A DNA stretch of 8,817 nt from Bacteroidales bacterium (GTDB lineage Bacteria; Bacteroidota; Bacteroidia; Bacteroidales; Muribaculaceae). Numbering within the stretch: position 1 is the stretch's first letter; each line of letters starts with the position of its first letter. Shown piece after piece: positions 6,944 through 8,817 of the stretch. The notes beneath the pieces were generated by a model that did no database searches, was not told the DNA's origin, and saw only the letters and a program-made list of their open reading frames with translations. The DNA lies in NCBI GenBank assembly GCA_900767075.1, contig CAAFXX010000380.1, positions 1-8,817 on the forward strand. The letters run 5' to 3'. A program made the translations under genes and the position numbers.

Positions 6944-7291
6944 TTATTTCTTCACTTTGTCGACGATAGCCTTGAAAGCTGCGGGATTGTTCATGGCAAG
7001 CTCGGCGAGAACCTTGCGGTTGATTTCAATTCCGGCTTTATGAATGAGGCCCATGAGCTTGCTGTAGGAAAGATCCTCCATGCGAGCGGCAGCGTTGATA
7101 CGCTGGATCCAGAGGGCGCGGAAGTTACGCTTTTTAGCCTTGCGGTCGCGATAAGCGTAAGTCAGACCTTTCTCCCATGTATTCTTGGCGACGGTCCAGA
7201 CATTGCGGCGGCTTCCATAATAACCGCGGGTAAGTTTAAGGATCTTCTTTCTTTTTGCTCTTGAGGCAACGTGATTTACTGATCTTGGCAT
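6944..7291 (-). CDS. rplT: Large ribosomal subunit protein bL20
   Basis: A 115-residue basic protein, normal length for bL20. It has the family signature from the N-terminus (MPRSVN, then RAKRKKILKLTRGYYGSRRNVW) and the globular C-terminal domain (RALWIQRINAAAR; SYSKLMGLIHKAGIEINRKVLAELA). The extended N-terminus threads into 23S rRNA and is needed early in 50S assembly. In other bacteria (E. coli, Bacillus) bL20 also represses its own operon by binding mRNA that mimics its rRNA site. The ATG at 7291 is preceded by an A-rich stretch (AAAAAATCAAAAAAAG) instead of a Shine-Dalgarno sequence. It is the last gene of the cluster, 149 bp after rpmI, an unusually long and structured spacer. Confidence 0.98.
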   Translation of the reverse strand: MPRSVNHVASRAKRKKILKLTRGYYGSRRNVWTVAKNTWEKGLTYAYRDRKAKKRNFRALWIQRINAAARMEDLSYSKLMGLIHKAGIEINRKVLAELAMNNPAAFKAIVDKVKK

Positions 7292-7310
7292 CTTTTTTTG
7301 ATTTTTTGAT

Positions 7311-7359
7311 TGTCAGCGGCAGAGAGCCTTTCTAAGGTCTGCACTTGCGGAGCGTGACA
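7311..7359 (-). promoter_or_regulatory. Three-helix stem-loop in the rpmI-rplT spacer, candidate rplT leader element
   Basis: Reading the - strand, three nested helices form: TGTCA/TGACA (7359-7355 with 7315-7311), GCAGA/TCTGC (7342-7338 with 7323-7319) and CCTT/AAGG (7337-7334 with 7330-7327), closed by an AGA loop. An asymmetric internal loop and a CTC bulge separate them. The element ends 19 nt before the rplT ATG. A second hairpin, CAAAGG/CCTTTG (7386-7391 with 7403-7408), lies upstream and is followed 8 nt later by T7. Translational control by bL20 or RNA processing is possible; this is inference only. Confidence 0.4.
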
Positions 7360-7440
7360 TTCGGTTAATAAAAAAATTTGTTTTCCAAAGGACTGTTGTC
7401 TGCCTTTGATTTTAGTGCTTTAATTAAACACCCGATTTGC

Positions 7441-7638
7441 TTACCGGAGGTTGAGAAGTTCGCGAACCTGTTTGATATTTGCTTCGTTCACGAGGGCTGT
7501 GTGGTCAAGATTTCTCTTGCGCTTTTTGCTCTTCTTCGTCAGGATGTGGCTGTGATAAGCGTGTTTGCGTTTAATTTTCCCTGTGCCGGTGAGCGCGAAG
7601 CGCTTCTTTGACGCGGCATTGGTCTTAACTTTAGGCAT
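7441..7638 (-). CDS. rpmI: Large ribosomal subunit protein bL35
   Basis: A 65-residue, strongly basic protein of standard bL35 length. The family pattern is complete: MPKVKTNAASKKRF, then TGTGKIKRKHAYHSHILTKKSKKRKRNL, ending in a short helix (NIKQVRELLNL). It is a structural protein of the 50S subunit. Its position between infC and rplT is the conserved bacterial order. The ATG at 7638 follows a T- and A-rich stretch with no Shine-Dalgarno, usual for Bacteroidota. The 65-bp spacer from infC contains a small hairpin that might take part in operon control. Confidence 0.97.
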   Translation of the reverse strand: MPKVKTNAASKKRFALTGTGKIKRKHAYHSHILTKKSKKRKRNLDHTALVNEANIKQVRELLNLR

Positions 7639-7669
7639 TTTTTTGAAAAAAATTAGTTGTTAAAAATTC

Positions 7670-7693
7670 ACCTCGGCACTTAGTGCCTACGGT
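7670..7693 (-). promoter_or_regulatory. Small hairpin between infC and rpmI
   Basis: GGCAC-TAA-GTGCC (7687-7675) is a perfect 5-bp stem, enlarged by ACC/GGT (7693-7691 with 7672-7670) across an internal loop. It sits about 10 nt after the infC stop. TTTTT follows 4 nt later on the - strand, so it could act as a weak attenuator or a protein-binding element before rpmI. The stem is short, so this is tentative. Confidence 0.3.
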
Positions 7694-7703
7694 CTCCGTT
7701 AAT

Positions 7704-8408
7704 TTATTTCTGTGATTCCTGATCGGAATCTTCCGGTTTCTTGTCAGCACCCGGGTTGGCGGGTTCCTTGCGTTCCTTCGGAGCTGCGTCTTTCTTGGGC
7801 TGCGTCTTGAGGGGCGTAAGCATGATTGTCATGCGCTTTCCTTCGAGGACGGGCATCATCTCCACCTTGCCGTATTCCTCAAGGTCGTTGGCGAATCTCA
7901 GAAGAAGGACTTCGCCTTGTTCCTTGAAGAGGATCGAACGGCCGCGGAAGAAGACGTAGGCTTTCACCTTCGAGCCTTCCTTCAGGAAGCCGATGGCGTG
8001 CTTGAGCTTGAAGTTATAGTCATGGTCGTCGGTCTGCGGACCGAATCGAATCTCCTTGACTACAACCTTTGTCGACTTAGCCTTCTGCTCCTTCTGGCGC
8101 TTTTTCTGCTGGTAAAGGAATTTCTGATAATCGAGAATCCTGCATACGGGGGGCTCCGCGTTAGGAGAGATCTCAATCAAATCGAGCTCCTGCTGCTCGG
8201 CAATGCGCAGAGCCTTCTCGATAGGATAGATACCTTGCTCCACGTTGTCGCCCACCAGCCGCACTTCGCGTGCGCGGATGTGCTCGTTGATCACGTAGGG
8301 GTCGCGACTGTCTTTTTGTGGTCCCTTGCGGGGTCGCATCCCCGGACGCGGACCGGGATTGGCGCCCACCGGGCGGCGCGGTCCGCTAAATTGCGGTTTT
8401 TTCTCCAT
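7704..8408 (-). CDS. infC: Translation initiation factor IF-3
   Basis: A 234-residue IF-3, which binds the 30S subunit, checks start-codon pairing and prevents early 50S joining. The conserved core runs from about residue 38 (YVINEHIRAREVRLVG) through ELDLIEISPNAEPPVCRILDYQKF (N-domain) and the linker KKRQKEQK to the C-domain (KEIRFGPQTDDHDYNFK; GRSILFKEQGE; LEGKRMTIMLTP). Unusual are an N-terminal extension of about 36 residues rich in Pro, Gly and Arg, and a charged tail of about 40 residues rich in Lys, Glu and Pro. An in-frame TGA directly before the ATG at 8408 rules out a longer form, and no AUU-type start is needed. A shorter start at Met24 (8339) would give a family-typical N-terminus but has poor upstream context. 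The gene lies 31 bp after thrS. Confidence 0.96.
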   Translation of the reverse strand: MEKKPQFSGPRRPVGANPGPRPGMRPRKGPQKDSRDPYVINEHIRAREVRLVGDNVEQGIYPIEKALRIAEQQELDLIEISPNAEPPVCRILDYQKFLYQQKKRQKEQKAKSTKVVVKEIRFGPQTDDHDYNFKLKHAIGFLKEGSKVKAYVFFRGRSILFKEQGEVLLLRFANDLEEYGKVEMMPVLEGKRMTIMLTPLKTQPKKDAAPKERKEPANPGADKKPEDSDQESQK

Positions 8409-8439
8409 TCAGTATGCTTAAATTCTTATTTTATTTTGG

Positions 8440-8817
8440 TTATTCAACATCGCGGTGTGTCTGTGCGGCAACCTCGGCGTTGATTGCGTCTGCAAAGTTA
8501 ACGATTTTCATCGTACCTTTATCACCTTCGCCCTTTTTTCTTACAGAAACTTCACCATTTTGTGCTTCTTTTTCACCCACGATGAGCATATAAGGTATTT
8601 TTTTGAGCTCATTGTCGCGGATTTTTTTGCCGATCTTCTCGTTGCGGTCATCGACGATGGCGCGCACGTCGCGTTTGTCAAGTTCCTTGCGGACATGCTC
8701 CGCATAGTCGTTGAATTTCTCGCTGATAGGCAGGATGGCGACCTGGTCGGGTATGAGCCAGAGGGGCAGGTTGCCGGCGGTGTGCTCAAGAAGGACTGCC
8801 ACGAAGCGTTCCATGGA
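8440..8817 (-). CDS. thrS: Threonyl-tRNA synthetase, C-terminal part (partial)
   Basis: Only the last 125 residues are inside the window; the 5' part continues past base 8817. The Met at 8814 is internal (S-M-E-R-F is a conserved ThrRS segment), not a start. The segment covers the end of the class II catalytic core (SMERFVAVLLEHTAG, with the motif 3 Arg in MERF) and the whole anticodon-binding domain: WLIPDQVAILPISEKF, then VRAIVDDRNEKIGKKIRDNE, IPYMLIVGEKE and VSVRKKGEGDKG. The enzyme charges tRNA-Thr in the cytoplasm. It heads the visible cluster thrS-infC-rpmI-rplT, the conserved order in many bacteria. The operon promoter must lie outside the window or upstream in thrS. Confidence 0.96.
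   Translation of the reverse strand, partial: SMERFVAVLLEHTAGNLPLWLIPDQVAILPISEKFNDYAEHVRKELDKRDVRAIVDDRNEKIGKKIRDNELKKIPYMLIVGEKEAQNGEVSVRKKGEGDKGTMKIVNFADAINAEVAAQTHRDVE

Noticed and set aside
8406..8408. AUU-type autoregulatory start for infC as in E. coli
   Set aside because: A normal ATG directly follows an in-frame TGA, so no non-canonical upstream start is possible.
7917..8483. 188-codon + strand reading frame opposite infC and the end of thrS
   Set aside because: Both opposing genes are highly conserved; the Leu-rich translation is a shadow of their codons.

Overview
The window looks like a chromosomal segment from the order Bacteroidales (Bacteroidota), probably a gut-type lineage such as Muribaculaceae; the family level is a guess. 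The evidence is a Bacteroides-type promoter (TTG-N20-TATATTTG), starts preceded by A-rich rather than Shine-Dalgarno sequence, two surface proteins ending in type IX secretion (T9SS)-like C-terminal domains, and a structured RNA next to rplT that matches the published context of the Bacteroidales-1 RNA motif. No mobile element, CRISPR array, tRNA or rRNA is visible.

Left part, + strand (1-4662): the 3' end of a surface protein built from InlB B-type (Listeria-Bacteroides) repeats. Two copies of a 372-bp DNA repeat are followed by two diverged repeats and a sorting-like tail, and a strong terminator closes the gene. Next is a complete 1061-residue secreted protein with a signal peptide, two jelly-roll-like modules, two fibronectin-III-like modules, a family PL9 pectate-lyase beta-helix with its calcium and catalytic residues in place, and a T9SS C-terminal domain. 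It probably degrades pectic polysaccharide outside the cell. No SusC/SusD or regulator gene is visible beside it.

Middle, - strand (4659-6392): an NfsA/FRP-type nitroreductase followed, 48 bp later, by gluQ, the anticodon-domain-less synthetase that glutamylates queuosine on tRNA-Asp. gluQ ends tail to tail with the lyase gene, with the two stop codons overlapping.

Right part, - strand (6463-8817): the conserved translation cluster thrS (only its 3' end is present), infC, rpmI, rplT, closed by a perfect 14-bp stem terminator. Hairpins in the infC-rpmI and rpmI-rplT spacers are candidate control elements. Just downstream of rplT an independent unit of about 285 nt has its own promoter, long-range pairing and terminator, and no plausible protein: a non-coding RNA, best explained as Bacteroidales-1 RNA. 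This RNA and the structured rpmI-rplT spacer are the most interesting items. I found no convincing new multi-gene system.
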